A DNA stretch of 64,000 bases, taken from NCBI RefSeq assembly GCF_019175385.1, contig NC_083348.1:44228950-44292949 (forward strand), written 5' to 3'. The first letter of the stretch is position 1, and each line of letters begins with the position of its first letter. A program made the position numbers and the translations under genes. The notes beneath the pieces were generated by a model. That model had not been told where the DNA came from. It saw only the letters and a program-made list of their open reading frames with translations, and ran no database searches. Positions 12,650 to 22,909 of this stretch are shown one piece after another. The DNA comes from Lycium barbarum. Taxonomy: Eukaryota; Streptophyta; Magnoliopsida; Solanales; Solanaceae.

Positions 12650-13980
12650 CCGGCTTGCTACAATTCATAGCGAATCACCAAGAGTTGAATTTATAATTTT
12701 GAAATAATTGTTCAGCATTGTCGAGAGTCCACCAAAAATTAAAAAAAATTACCCGTATGTTTTTGTTTCAAACTATCCAATTTAGTCCAAACCAATCCAA
12801 TAAAATAAAAGTAATGACTCTTTAATTTTTTACCATACATATAGAGAAGATGATGAGGAAGGAAGCGGGAGAAGAATCTTATAAAAATAAGCTCAAGTTT
12901 TATATTTACCTAACTTTTTTTAACAAGCTAATAGCAAATTCCAGCATCCATATATAATAAAGTTAGACATAAACAAGGTGATGTGACACCTCTCTATGAC
13001 CACCATTGCTATTTATCTTTTTTGTGGATTTTTTTGCCCTTTTCTCCTAATCTTTCTATTTAACTTATTTTTAAAAAATCTAAAAGTGGCTAAATAATTA
13101 CATTATTAAATGAGAAGGATTGCATTATTGCCGTTTAGTCCTCCACCGCCTATTCCCCTAAAATTGTAATTGTAAACTATTTATTTTTGTATCATTGAAT
13201 AATTTTTAAACATAATATTCTCAATTAGTTAAGAAAGTAAATGTAGAAAACATTTAGGAAATGAAAGATCACAAAACTATTCAACAACGTGGTTTTTTTG
13301 TTACAAAATTAGAGGGGAATTAAATTTCACCAGCCGAAAGAGATAGAAACTAATAATGCAAATCTATTTTGCCGTCATATAGTGCCGTTACGAAATTAGA
13401 GGTGAAATAAATTTCACCATATAAGGCACATAGGTCTACTGAGGTTTCCTTGACCAACTTTTTACCCCTATTGTTGTGTGAAAACATTGGATGATTCCCA
13501 ATCACTCTATGCTCTCTCATATCAATATAATGGTTTTCACATTATCATCTACCAATTAACTATGGTTCCATTTATCATTATTATTGATTCAGGGGGCTAA
13601 GGCAAGGCAACAAGGTGAGATCTAAGAAAGTTCTTGGAAACTTTACGAAGGCATTAAAACAGCTTACTTTTACAACAACTTCATTCTTCTTACTATGATT
13701 TGAGTTATCTTTATGTCAAATGCTATGGAGTGAAAAAGATATGGATAAAATTCTATTTTTTTCTTTGCTTTTTTGGACAAGGTAAATGCACAAAAAACCT
13801 TTCTATTTTTAGTTTTAGTTCAATAGTTTGACGTTTATTTTCATGTTGATATTTGGCACAAATATCGATATTTAGCGTCACTTTACATCTCGTTCTTAGT
13901 ACTTTAATCGTAATTTCTATGATGGAATCATTGTATTCGTGCTTATGTTGGTATGGTTTGTGTGTTCAGGTACAATGAGG
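12650..13980. other. AT-rich spacer without recognisable gene
   Basis: Open frames are short in all six frames. No LTR end, terminal inverted repeat or domain could be recognised. Two similar phrases (GAAATTAGAGG...AATAAATTTCACCA type) occur near 13,310-13,335 and 13,395-13,420, suggesting a small diverged duplication. Confidence 0.5.
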
Positions 13981-14845
13981 ACAAATGACTAGAAACCGAG
14001 CAGTTTTTGTCAAGTTTTGGAAGCAAGGACCAAGTGTGCACGAGAAGGAGCGAAGAGGAGAGCTGGACAAAACAAGAAACTGAAAAATCCCTCTTGGGGT
14101 GCCGCCCCAACGCCCCTGCACAGTGGTTGGTGAAATTGCTCAAAAGAAGACAAGGCTGGAATTCCCTCATCACCCCAGGCGACGCACCAAGCAATTTTGC
14201 GCGGAAGTTCTCCCGGTTCGACCGAGATTAGGATTACTTAATTTATTTTATCCCTAGACTATAAATATACATTTTATTAAGCTGTAAACAATGTGCTTGG
14301 ATATTCTAAGACTTGTAAGCCGTTTTACTTTCTCTCTCTAGATTCTATTTTATTTTCATCTTTTTCAACCCTAGATTATTCATGAATTATTGTTGTCCGT
14401 TGAGAATCATGAGTAGCTAAACTTCTTAATTCTGGGGTTGTGGCGAAATACATGATAGTTGGTTTGACGACAATTTCTATCAATTAAATTTTCATATTTT
14501 GGGTTGCTTATTTATTCTTGTGCTTAATTGTTTGATTATCTGGCCAATAGTTAGACATTATCTGTGGTGCGTGAACTGAACTTGAGAAAGGGAATTCACG
14601 TATGTAATAAGAACAAATAGAGTTTGTTCGATTTAATCGTTTCGCTACTAAGGATAGAGATATACCCTTTAGTCCTACTTAGTTGAATACGGAGAATTAA
14701 ATGTGTTCTTGTTACCTCTGATGACCATAGAGAAATAGGCGTTATAGTAACATCTACAGGCTTGTGAGTAGTTCGAGAGAATATCATAAAGTTATAATTA
14801 ACCCGTCAACTAGTAACCCAGGAAATAAGATAGGTAGAATTGTCC
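13980..14845 (+). repeat. Probable 5' LTR/leader of the Athila-like element
   Basis: This non-coding stretch precedes the gag remnant. It has a TATA-like CTATAAATATA at about 14,261-14,271 followed by a pyrimidine-rich tract and CTCTCTCTAG, as expected around an LTR transcription start. A GC-rich block (CTTGGGGTGCCGCCCCAACGCC) lies at about 14,091-14,112. A 74-residue open frame at 14,007-14,231 is not similar to any domain I know and is probably chance. No second LTR copy was found downstream, so this assignment rests on position and composition. Confidence 0.4.
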
Positions 14846-15464
14846 AAAGATCAACTGCGTTTCCTCAAGCTCAGCAGATCCAACCGGTTCAACATATTCA
14901 GCAGGCAGCGTGTGTAAGTTGTCGTGAGCCTCATGATTATAACAATTGCCCATTGAATCCAGAATCTGTCTATTATGTGGGGCAGCAGAACCGTGGTGTT
15001 GAAAATCGTGGGAACTACTATGGAAACAATTACAATACTCCATTCGGGAAGCAGGACTTCCACAGGCCGAACAATTATCAGCAACCTCAGGATCAGCCAG
15101 CTAGCAATTTGGAAGAGATGATGAAGCAGCTTATAGCTCAAACACAAGTAACACAGCAGCAGAATCAGAAAATTCAGAGTGAGATGCAGAAATCTATTCA
15201 TGAGCTTGAGCGTCAGATGGGCAGATGGCTATTATGCAGAATGTCAGAACACTGGGTGCTCTTCCTAGTGATACTGAGAAGAATCCAAAGGAGTGCAAGG
15301 CAGTCACCTTGAGGAATGGCAGACAACTTGAAGAAGTGCCTCCGAAAAAGAAGAACATAGCAGAAGCAAAACTTATCCCAGCTAAGCGAGCTGAGCCAAA
15401 GCAGACAGTCGCAGAGCAACACGTAGAGGAAGTGGTTCGACCACCCCCTCCCTTTCCACAGTGA
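14764..15464 (+). pseudogene. Athila-like gag, C-terminal part, frameshifted
   Basis: The sequence contains a zinc knuckle CVSCREPHDYNNC at about 14,911-14,949 (CX2CX3HX4C, the spacing seen in Athila-lineage gag). It is followed by a Q/N-rich region and a coiled-coil-like heptad stretch ending ELERQMG. A 1-nt frameshift near 15,215-15,225 moves the frame to ALPSDTEKNPKECKAVTLRNGR, which is the conserved Athila gag/protease linker. The roughly 400-500 residues normally found N-terminal to the zinc knuckle are missing: leader-like sequence runs straight into this point, indicating an internal deletion. Confidence 0.85.
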
Positions 15465-18400
15465 CTTCAGAAACAGAAAGCGGATTCGGCTTGCAAGAAA
15501 TTCCTCAAACTTTTAAAACAGGTACACATCAACATACCTTTGGTGGAGCTTTTGCAAGAGGTTCCAAAATATGCTAAGTATATCAAAGATGTGGTTGCAA
15601 ACAAAAGGCGTTGGACAGAGTTTGAGACTATTGCACTTACTGAGGAGTGCAGTTCTAGAGTGAGGAGTAAGATTCCTCCAAAGTTGAAAGATCCGGGCAG
15701 CTTCACGATTTCGATTACTATTGGTGACATTGAATTTGGGCTAGCATTGTGTGACTTGGGTGCTATTATTAATCTGATGCCCACTTCTGTGTTCCAAACA
15801 TTGGGCTTGGGTGAGCTTAGGCCAATGACTATTACATTGCAACTGGCTGATCGATCTCTTACTTATCCTGATGGTATTATTGAGGATGCTCTTGTGAAGG
15901 TAGGCCTGTTTATTCTGCCGGTTGATTTTGTCATACTTTATTATGAGGTAGATAAGAGTGTTCCTCTCATCTTGGGGAGAGGATTCTTGGCTACTGTTGA
16001 TGCTGTGATCCGAATGAGAGATGGGAAGATGTCCATGACAGTTGATGGACAAGAGGCGACCTTTGATGTGTTTAAAGCTACCAAGATTCCATCCCATTAT
16101 GAGGAGTTGAAGATGAATACCGTGGTGGAACCGGAGCTCACTAATGCGGAGTTAGATCACTTTCTAGCTTCGCGAGATCCTTTGGAGACAGCTTTGATGT
16201 ATAGGAAAGATTTGATGATTGATGCAGAAGTCGAGGAGTGTCTTAGCATCCTTGACACTTTATGTTCTTATTTACGAGCAAACACACCATTTGAAGAGCT
16301 AGACAGACTAGAGTCATGGATGAAACCGAAACCATCTATTGAAGAGGCTCCGGTTCTTGAGTCAAAGCCATTACGTCCTCATCTTCGCTACGCTTTCTTA
16401 GGTAATGGAGACATATTGCCTGTAATCCTCTCTACTTATTTGACTGATGTGCAAGTTGAACGTGTAATACGAGTGCTAAGAGATCGAATTCGAGCCCTTA
16501 GGTGGTTGATAACCGATATACGAGGTATTAGTAGTTCGTATTGTATGCATAAAATATTATTGGAGGAAGACAGCAAGCCTAGTGTTGAGTTCCAGAGATG
16601 ACTGAACCCGATCATGAAGGAGGTCATGATGAAAGAGGTAATCAAGTGGCTTGACAGCTGCATTATTTATCCTATCTCTGACAGCAAATGGGTAAGTCCT
16701 GTACAATGTGTCCCGAAGAAAGGGGGCATGACTGTGGTAGAAAACAAGAAGAATGAATTGGTGCCTCAACGAACTGTTACTGGCTGGAGGATATGTATTG
16801 ACTATCGCAAGTTGAACAACGCCACCAGAAAAGATCACTTTCCTTTGCCATTCATGGATCAAATGCTCGATAGATTGGCTGGACACGATTATTATTGCTT
16901 TCTGGATGGCTACTCGGGCTACAACCAGATCATGATTGCACCTGAGGATCAAGAGAAGACCACATTCACATGTCCATATGGCACGTTTGCATTCCGGAGG
17001 ATGCCTTTCGGTTTGTGCAATGCTCCAGGTACTTTCCAGCGATGCATGATGGTTATTTTCACTGATATGGTGGAAAACTATGTGGAGGTATTTATGGATG
17101 ACTTCTCTGTCTTTGGGGATTCCTTTGATGACTGCTTGAACCATCTTGATGCCATGTTAGCTCGTTGTGAAGAAACGAAGTTGGTACTTAACTGGGAAAA
17201 ATGTCATTTCATGGTTTGTAAAGGCATTGTTCTTGGGCATAAGGTATCGAGCAAGGGCATAAAAGTTGACAAGGTGAAAATTAAATAAATTGAAAAATTG
17301 CCACCACCCGTTTCAGTTCAAGGAGTGCGTAGTTTTCTTGGGCATGCAGGCTTCTATCAACAGTTAGTCAAAGACTTCTCTAAAGTTGCTAATCCAATGT
17401 GCAAGCTGTTAGAGAAAGATGTGAAGTATGTGTTTAATGAAGCTTGTCTGACAGATTTTGATGAGTTGAGGAAGAGGTTAGTGTCTGCCCCTATTATCAT
17501 CGCGCCAGATTGGTCACTTCCATTTATTTTGATGTCTGACGCAAGTGATTTTGCTGTGGGAGCTGTCCTTGGCTAAAAAAGGGACAAACTATTTCATCCT
17601 ATCTATTATGCTAGCAAGACTCTTTACGTAGCCCAGGTGAACTATACTGTCACAGAGAAGGATTTATTGGCATGAACTATATTGTCACAGAGAAGGAGTT
17701 ATTGGCATGAACTATACTGTCACAGAGAAGGAGTTATTGGCGGTTGTCTACGCCTTTGACAAATTCCGATCATATCTTGTGGGCACAAAGGTGATTGTAC
17801 ATACTGATCACACTGCAGTTCGTTATTTGTTTGCTAAGAAGGATGCAAAGCCGAGGCTTATTCGTTGGGTGCTATTGCTGCAAGAGTTTGACATTGAGAT
17901 TCTTGACCGAAAGGGCACAGAAAATCAAGTAGCAGACCACTTATCGATATTGGAAGATCGTGAGCATGTAGATGAAGCAGGGGTGATTAGAGAGACTTTT
18001 CCTGATGAACAATTTTTTGCTATTCAGTCAGCTGAGGTGCCATGGTATGCAGACATGGTGAACTTTATAGTGAGTGATATTTATCGCCCCTGGTGCTAAT
18101 CATGAGAAGAAGTAGCGGATTTTGCATGATAGTTGTTTCTATGTATAGGATGAGCCCTATCTCTACAGGGTTGGCACAAATCAGCTGATTAGAAGATGTA
18201 TCCCAGAGGAAGAGGTTCCAGTGATTCTTGAGAAATGTCATGCGTCACCCTATGATGGTCATCACGCTGGTGATAGAACAGTTGTGAAGGTACTTCAATC
18301 GGGATTCTATTGGCCTACTTTGTTCAAAGATGCTCATGAATTTGTGAGAGCCTGTGATAGTTGCCAAAGAACTGAAAATATCTCCAAGCGTCATGAAATG

Positions 18401-19327
18401 CCTTTGAAGGGCATCTTAGAGATTGAACTATTTTATGTGTGGGATATCGACTTCATGGGTCCTTTCATACCATCCAAGGGAAATAAGTACATATTAGTTG
18501 CTATAGACTATGTCTCGGAGTAGGTGAAAGTCATTGCCTTTCCTACTAATGACTCTAGTGTGGTGGCAAGGTTTATAAAAAAGAATATATTCACGAGGTT
18601 TGGAACCCCGAGAGCCATCATCAGCGATCAAGGTACGCACTTTTGCAATCGTCTTTTGGATAAATTGCTGCTCAAGTATGGGGTAAAACACAAGGTAGTA
18701 GCTACTTATCATCCTCAGACGAGTGGTCAAGTGGAGGTATCAAATCGATAAATTAAGAGAATTTTGGAGAAGACTGTGAGCGTGAGTAGGAAAGATTGGT
18801 CGCTGCAGCTCGATGATGCTCTGTGGGCATACAGAACAGCCTACAAAACTCCTATTGGCACATCTCCTTACAAGCTTGTCTTTGGTAAGGCATGTCATCT
18901 ACCGGTTGAGCTCGAGCAAAGAGCATATTGGGCGATAAAGAAGCTGAATTTAAACATGGGTCAAGCTGGAGAAAATGGATTGTTGCAGCTGCACGAGTTG
19001 GACGAATTTCACTATCATGCTTATGAGAACGCGAAAATGTACAAGGAGCGAACTAAGAGATTGCACGATAACCGCATCCAACCTCGTGAGTTTGAGCCTG
19101 GGCAGTTTGCACTGCTGTATAATTCCCGTCTGAATATTTTTGGTGGAAAATTTAAGAGTAAGTGGTCTGGGCCGTTCGAGGTAGTTCGTGTGACCGCGCA
19201 TGGAACGGTTGAGCTAAAGAAACCTAACTCGAATGAAACATTCTTGGTGAATGGGCAGAGAGTGAAGCATTACTATGGGGAGGCCACTGACCGCGCAAGG
19301 GCCTCCATTGATCTAGAAGAGGCTTAA
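15465..19327 (+). pseudogene. Athila-like Ty3/gypsy pol (protease, RT, RNase H, integrase)
   Basis: The polyprotein is nearly complete in domains but broken. Protease (about 15,690-16,090) has CDLGAIINLMP in place of the DSGA form, as in Athila elements. Reverse transcriptase (about 16,690-17,270) has KLNNATRKDHFPLPF and the catalytic FMDD at about 17,091. RNase H (about 17,500-17,950) has SDASDFAVGAVLG and [10 protein letters not shown]. Integrase has an H2C2 finger (HHAGDRT...CDSCQR, 18,257-18,370), a DDE core with [17 protein letters not shown] and [13 protein letters not shown], and a C-terminal region ending at TAA 19,327. In-frame stops occur at 15,462, 16,599, 17,286, 17,573, 18,521 and 18,749. 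A frame change at the 35-bp triplication near 17,640-17,740 and a gap near 18,098 also break it. Confidence 0.93.
17638..17742 (+). repeat. 35-bp tandem triplication within RNase H
   Basis: Three consecutive 35-bp units occupy 17,638-17,672, 17,673-17,707 and 17,708-17,742. Each starts TGAACTATACTGTCACAGAG or a one-base variant. The original single unit encodes the conserved [11 protein letters not shown] part of RNase H. Two extra units add 70 nt, which is not a multiple of three, so the frame is destroyed here. Confidence 0.92.
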
Positions 19328-19480
19328 GTAAAGCCTACGTCGTGTCGCGACGTTAAACCAAGCGCTTCTCGGGAGGCAACCCATATTTGTAAAAGTAGCA
19401 TAAAAAATGAAAAAATGAGAAAAATACAAAAAGTGTCGTGCCACGACCTTAACTAAGGCGCTTGTTGGGAGGCAACCCAA
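19328..19480 (+). repeat. Direct repeat after pol (GCGCTT...GGGAGGCAACCCA)
   Basis: Two copies of a block ending GGGAGGCAACCCA lie at about 19,345-19,383 and 19,435-19,470. The first reads CGACGTTAAACCAAGCGCTT and the second CGACCTTAACTAAGGCGCTT. This motif commonly follows the integrase stop in Athila-lineage elements and helps mark the 3' end of pol. Confidence 0.65.
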
Positions 19481-19837
19481 TATTTTTATAATTATAGGTC
19501 ACATTTGTTCATGCTGCAGAATTTTGGAGGGGCAATTCGAAGGAAAAGGGAAGGTAAGCACTTAAACAGCGTTGGAATGGAGGCGAAAAAGTCATTCAGG
19601 TAAGAAATGACTGTGTGTACCGCCATGGGCGTCGTTCTAAGCGACGCACACGTTGCTGCGATGGTAATTTGGATGACGGAAAAAAAATTGGGTTCTGAAA
19701 AAAAAACCTCTTGGGGCGCCCCCCAGAGCGCCGCTCCAGGTCTTTTTTTTCGAAATTTAAAAAATAATATTTAAAAAATATGATAACAAGAAAAACACAC
19801 AACCCCTTTATTTCCCTTCTTTTTTCTTATTTTCTCC

Positions 19838-19839
19838 TT

Positions 19840-19874
<35 letters not shown>
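19838..19874. repeat. (CT)n microsatellite
   Basis: An uninterrupted run of CT dinucleotides about 37 bp long in a pyrimidine-rich stretch, between the pol gene and the downstream ORF of the Athila-like element. Confidence 0.9.
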
Positions 19875-20528
19875 ACCCAAAACCCTCGATAAAAACAAAA
19901 GAAAAACAACCTTCTTCATCCTAAATCCTCAAAACCCTCCCATTATTTGCAAGAATCAAGGTATGTCTCTTTCTCCCTCTTTCCTTATGATTTATTTTGA
20001 AGGTAAGATTGTTCCATGGCAAACCCACTTCCCCATTCCCCCATTAATTTTGTTTTTCATGAAATATTAGCATGTAATATGTGAAAATTTGTGGATTATG
20101 AGGTGTAATAGCCGAAAATTAAGTGTGGGGTGGTGTTGATGTGTGTGTTGGAGTGAATTGTTGGAAAACCCCTAGCTTGCTAAGTGAATGAATGAAAAAT
20201 ATTTTTACGCATGCTAGGTGTTTGTCAAAATGCCATAAAGAAAGAAAATTTGTTGTTAATGGGCATGAATGTTTTTGTTGTTAAGGAAATATTTTTATAC
20301 ATGCTAGGTGGTGATTATGTTGCGAAAAATAAGTGTGGGGTGTAGTCTTGTGTTGGAATTGTTGTCATAAAAAGTGATGGCCCCGAGTGCCATTCGACTA
20401 CCACCCGTACGACCTGGATAAAATGGGGTAGTCTGGATCCCTATGTAAACACCACAAATTTGTTGTCACCATGAGCATACCAATGCTTTAAGTGTGGGGT
20501 GGACCCTCTTGATTATATGTTGGGCTAA

Positions 20529-21719
20529 TTGGTGTGTTTGTTTTCACGAATAATGTCTCAAAGGCCTAAACGAGCGAATACGGGAAAAGCTCCGGCTTCC
20601 TCAAGTAGCCGAGCAAAAAACAAGAGGCCTGCCCCTGTGGAGGAGGATGACACAAACAATGCACCACAGTTTGGGGCAATAGAACTGCATGGTCGCTACT
20701 GGTTCTGGTTCCAACACTTTGAGCCAGCAATTGCTCCCGCCCCCAAAGTTGCCATTGATGCGAACAAGCTACACAATAAGTTCTCGCGCATCCATATGAG
20801 TATTTTTCCCCTGGGATATGCTCGTTTCGGACAGATAGTTGGCCCCGCGAATATCGATATGGTTAAAGAATTTTATGCCAATTGGGAGCCTGGGCTGGAT
20901 TATGAAAAAGAGAAGGAGTATGTCATCCTAATTCGGGGGAAACAAATTCCATTTTCATACCACACCATTAACCAATGGATGCAATTCCCCGAGAAAGATC
21001 ATACTCACTTTGAGAGGTTCTTGCGTAGGCCTAACTATAGCAAGCTTCGCAACACATTATGCGGGCCGGACTTCAAAGTTTTATAGGATAGAGATACAGA
21101 TGGGCGACATCAGTCCTTGAAAAGGAACAACTTTGTGCTCGAGGCCAAGGTAATGCTCAGGTTCGTCAACTGTCGGATCATGCCAACCTCAAATGACACT
21201 AACATTTCTAAATTGAGGTGTTGCTTGGTCTATTTTCTCTTGAAAAATATGGACCTAAACATGGGCAAGGTTTTGTTGGTGGAAATGGCAAAAATGAGGA
21301 ATCAGGGAAAGGGAAGACTTCTCTACCCCAGCATGGTGCCCCAGATGTTGCGCCGGAAGTTTGATGTACCGACCAATATGGGGGTCAATTTCGAGATGCC
21401 CCGACTGGATAAGTCATTTAATATCACGACCATCAATTTGGCAAAAGGTGGTTCGTCATCCCTCACGTCCGAGCAGCGGACCAACTATCTTGAACGTTAG
21501 TGAGGATGTTATTTGCTGACTTGAGAGTGAGAATGGAGTGGGGGGAGGCAAGCATGGATGAGCTACAACAAATGGCCCTACTAGACTCCACCACGAGGAC
21601 CTTTCTTGGCCTCAATGACGTCTCCGAGCTTCCATTGGACGAGGATACCAACACTGTGGGTGAGGATAACCAGTTCTATGGCACCGCTGCTGCTAGTGCC
21701 GAGTCTGACTAGGCCCTAG
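20529..21719 (+). pseudogene. Downstream ORF of Athila-like element (plant transposon protein domain)
   Basis: The gene is read in three pieces: 20,529-21,086, 21,117-21,500 in the same frame, and about 21,506-21,712 in a shifted frame. The N-terminus is basic and Ser/Lys-rich (MSQRPKRANTGKAPASS). The middle has VKEFYANW, then RGKQIPFSYHTINQWM, which matches the pattern of the putative plant transposon protein family (Transposase_32) found downstream of pol in Athila-type elements. A TAG at 21,084-21,086 probably replaces CAG (KVLQ). The acidic tail ends ...AAASAESD. Its function is unknown; it is not a recognisable envelope, as no signal peptide or membrane segment is visible. Assignment to the family is by pattern recall. 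Confidence 0.6.
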
Positions 21720-22526
21720 TGGGCCCCAGGGATTATCTCTCGCCTTACTTTTGTTTTTATCTTTTCATATGCATTGAGGGCAGTGCATGAAAGTAAGTGC
21801 GATGGGAGTACGTTTCGAGATAGAGGATGCTTATGCCTTAGTATTTTTTTTAGGATCTAATTTTAGTTCATTCTTCCTTTTTAATTAGGATTACTTGACA
21901 AAGAAAAAAAAAAGATTTTGTTTTCTAGTTTTAGTAAGCTTTTGGTAGTGGCATAATTCATCCGTTAGGATTTTGTTTTTGTTATTATTTTTAGTCAATA
22001 GAAAGGGCTTTTCCTGATGACGGGTGGATGACAAGTTGACAACCTACTTGAGGGAAGATTAGTCCATAGGAAAGACCATTCAAATTCTAGGTGCTCGGGT
22101 TAGGTGAAATATTAGCAATGTGAGCTACTCTTAATTTTGATTTGAAAGCATGCCGTGAAAATAGATGACTTCTCTCGAAATACTAAATTCTTAGTGTTTG
22201 ACTCATGTATGACCCACTTGGCATTGATTGATATGTTGTTGCTTAATTTGAGGGACAATATGAGCCTTCTTGCATTGATTTTGTGCCAATATGTGTGTAA
22301 GGATTTGATATGTATCCATGTTTGGTATTGATGTCTAGAACTTGCCCCGTGTGTTCGTGAAGCGAAATGAAGCGTGTTGTGACTCAGGATGTGATAGAGG
22401 CACTTCTTTGAATAGCCTAAATTTTAACTTGTTCCGACCAACCCATGCATGCATATGTTACCCTAGTTAGCCCCGTTGAGCCTTTAGCCTTTTTCCGTTA
22501 GCCATTTAAAAGGTAATTGACAAGGC

Positions 22527-22528
<2 letters not shown>
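21720..22528 (+). other. 3' non-coding part of the Athila-like element
   Basis: No long open frame is present. The stretch begins with the purine-rich ATTGAGGGCAGTGCATGAAAG and continues in the style of Athila/Tat 3' untranslated DNA. The expected 3' LTR copy of 13,980-14,845 is not evident, so the element appears 3'-truncated or its LTRs have diverged beyond recognition by eye. Confidence 0.4.

Positions 22529-22572
<44 letters not shown>
22529..22572. repeat. (AT)n microsatellite
   Basis: About 22 uninterrupted AT dinucleotides. Roughly 340 bp of AT-rich sequence without genes follow before the next solo LTR. Confidence 0.95.
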
Positions 22573-22575
<3 letters not shown>

Positions 22576-22909
22576 TTGACAGTTCATAGATGTTTCTAAG
22601 AGGACATGTAATGTGATAATTTAAGAAAATAAAAACATATTACAATAGGCAATATGTTATATGATCATATAACTTAAATTGGATTAAAAAAAAGTAGAAA
22701 GCATCACACATTATATCACTAACTTAAATAATATTCAGATTTAGAGCGTAGAAATCATTTACTGAGAATTATTTGAATTATTATTTCTTTTTTAATGGTG
22801 AATTTGGTGATTAACTAGACTGGATACAAGAAAAATTGCCTGCTAATTTGACGTGGTTATGATTTTAGTTTGTTCTTATACATTGCTGAAAACTCAAACC
22901 TATTATTTT

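Noticed and set aside
14007..14231. 74-residue frame before the Athila-like gag
   Set aside because: It is in the leader or LTR region, has no recognised motif and no gag-like composition.
20529..21719. Retroviral-type envelope gene in the Athila-like element
   Set aside because: There is no signal peptide, membrane segment or cysteine pattern. The motifs fit a plant transposon protein family better.
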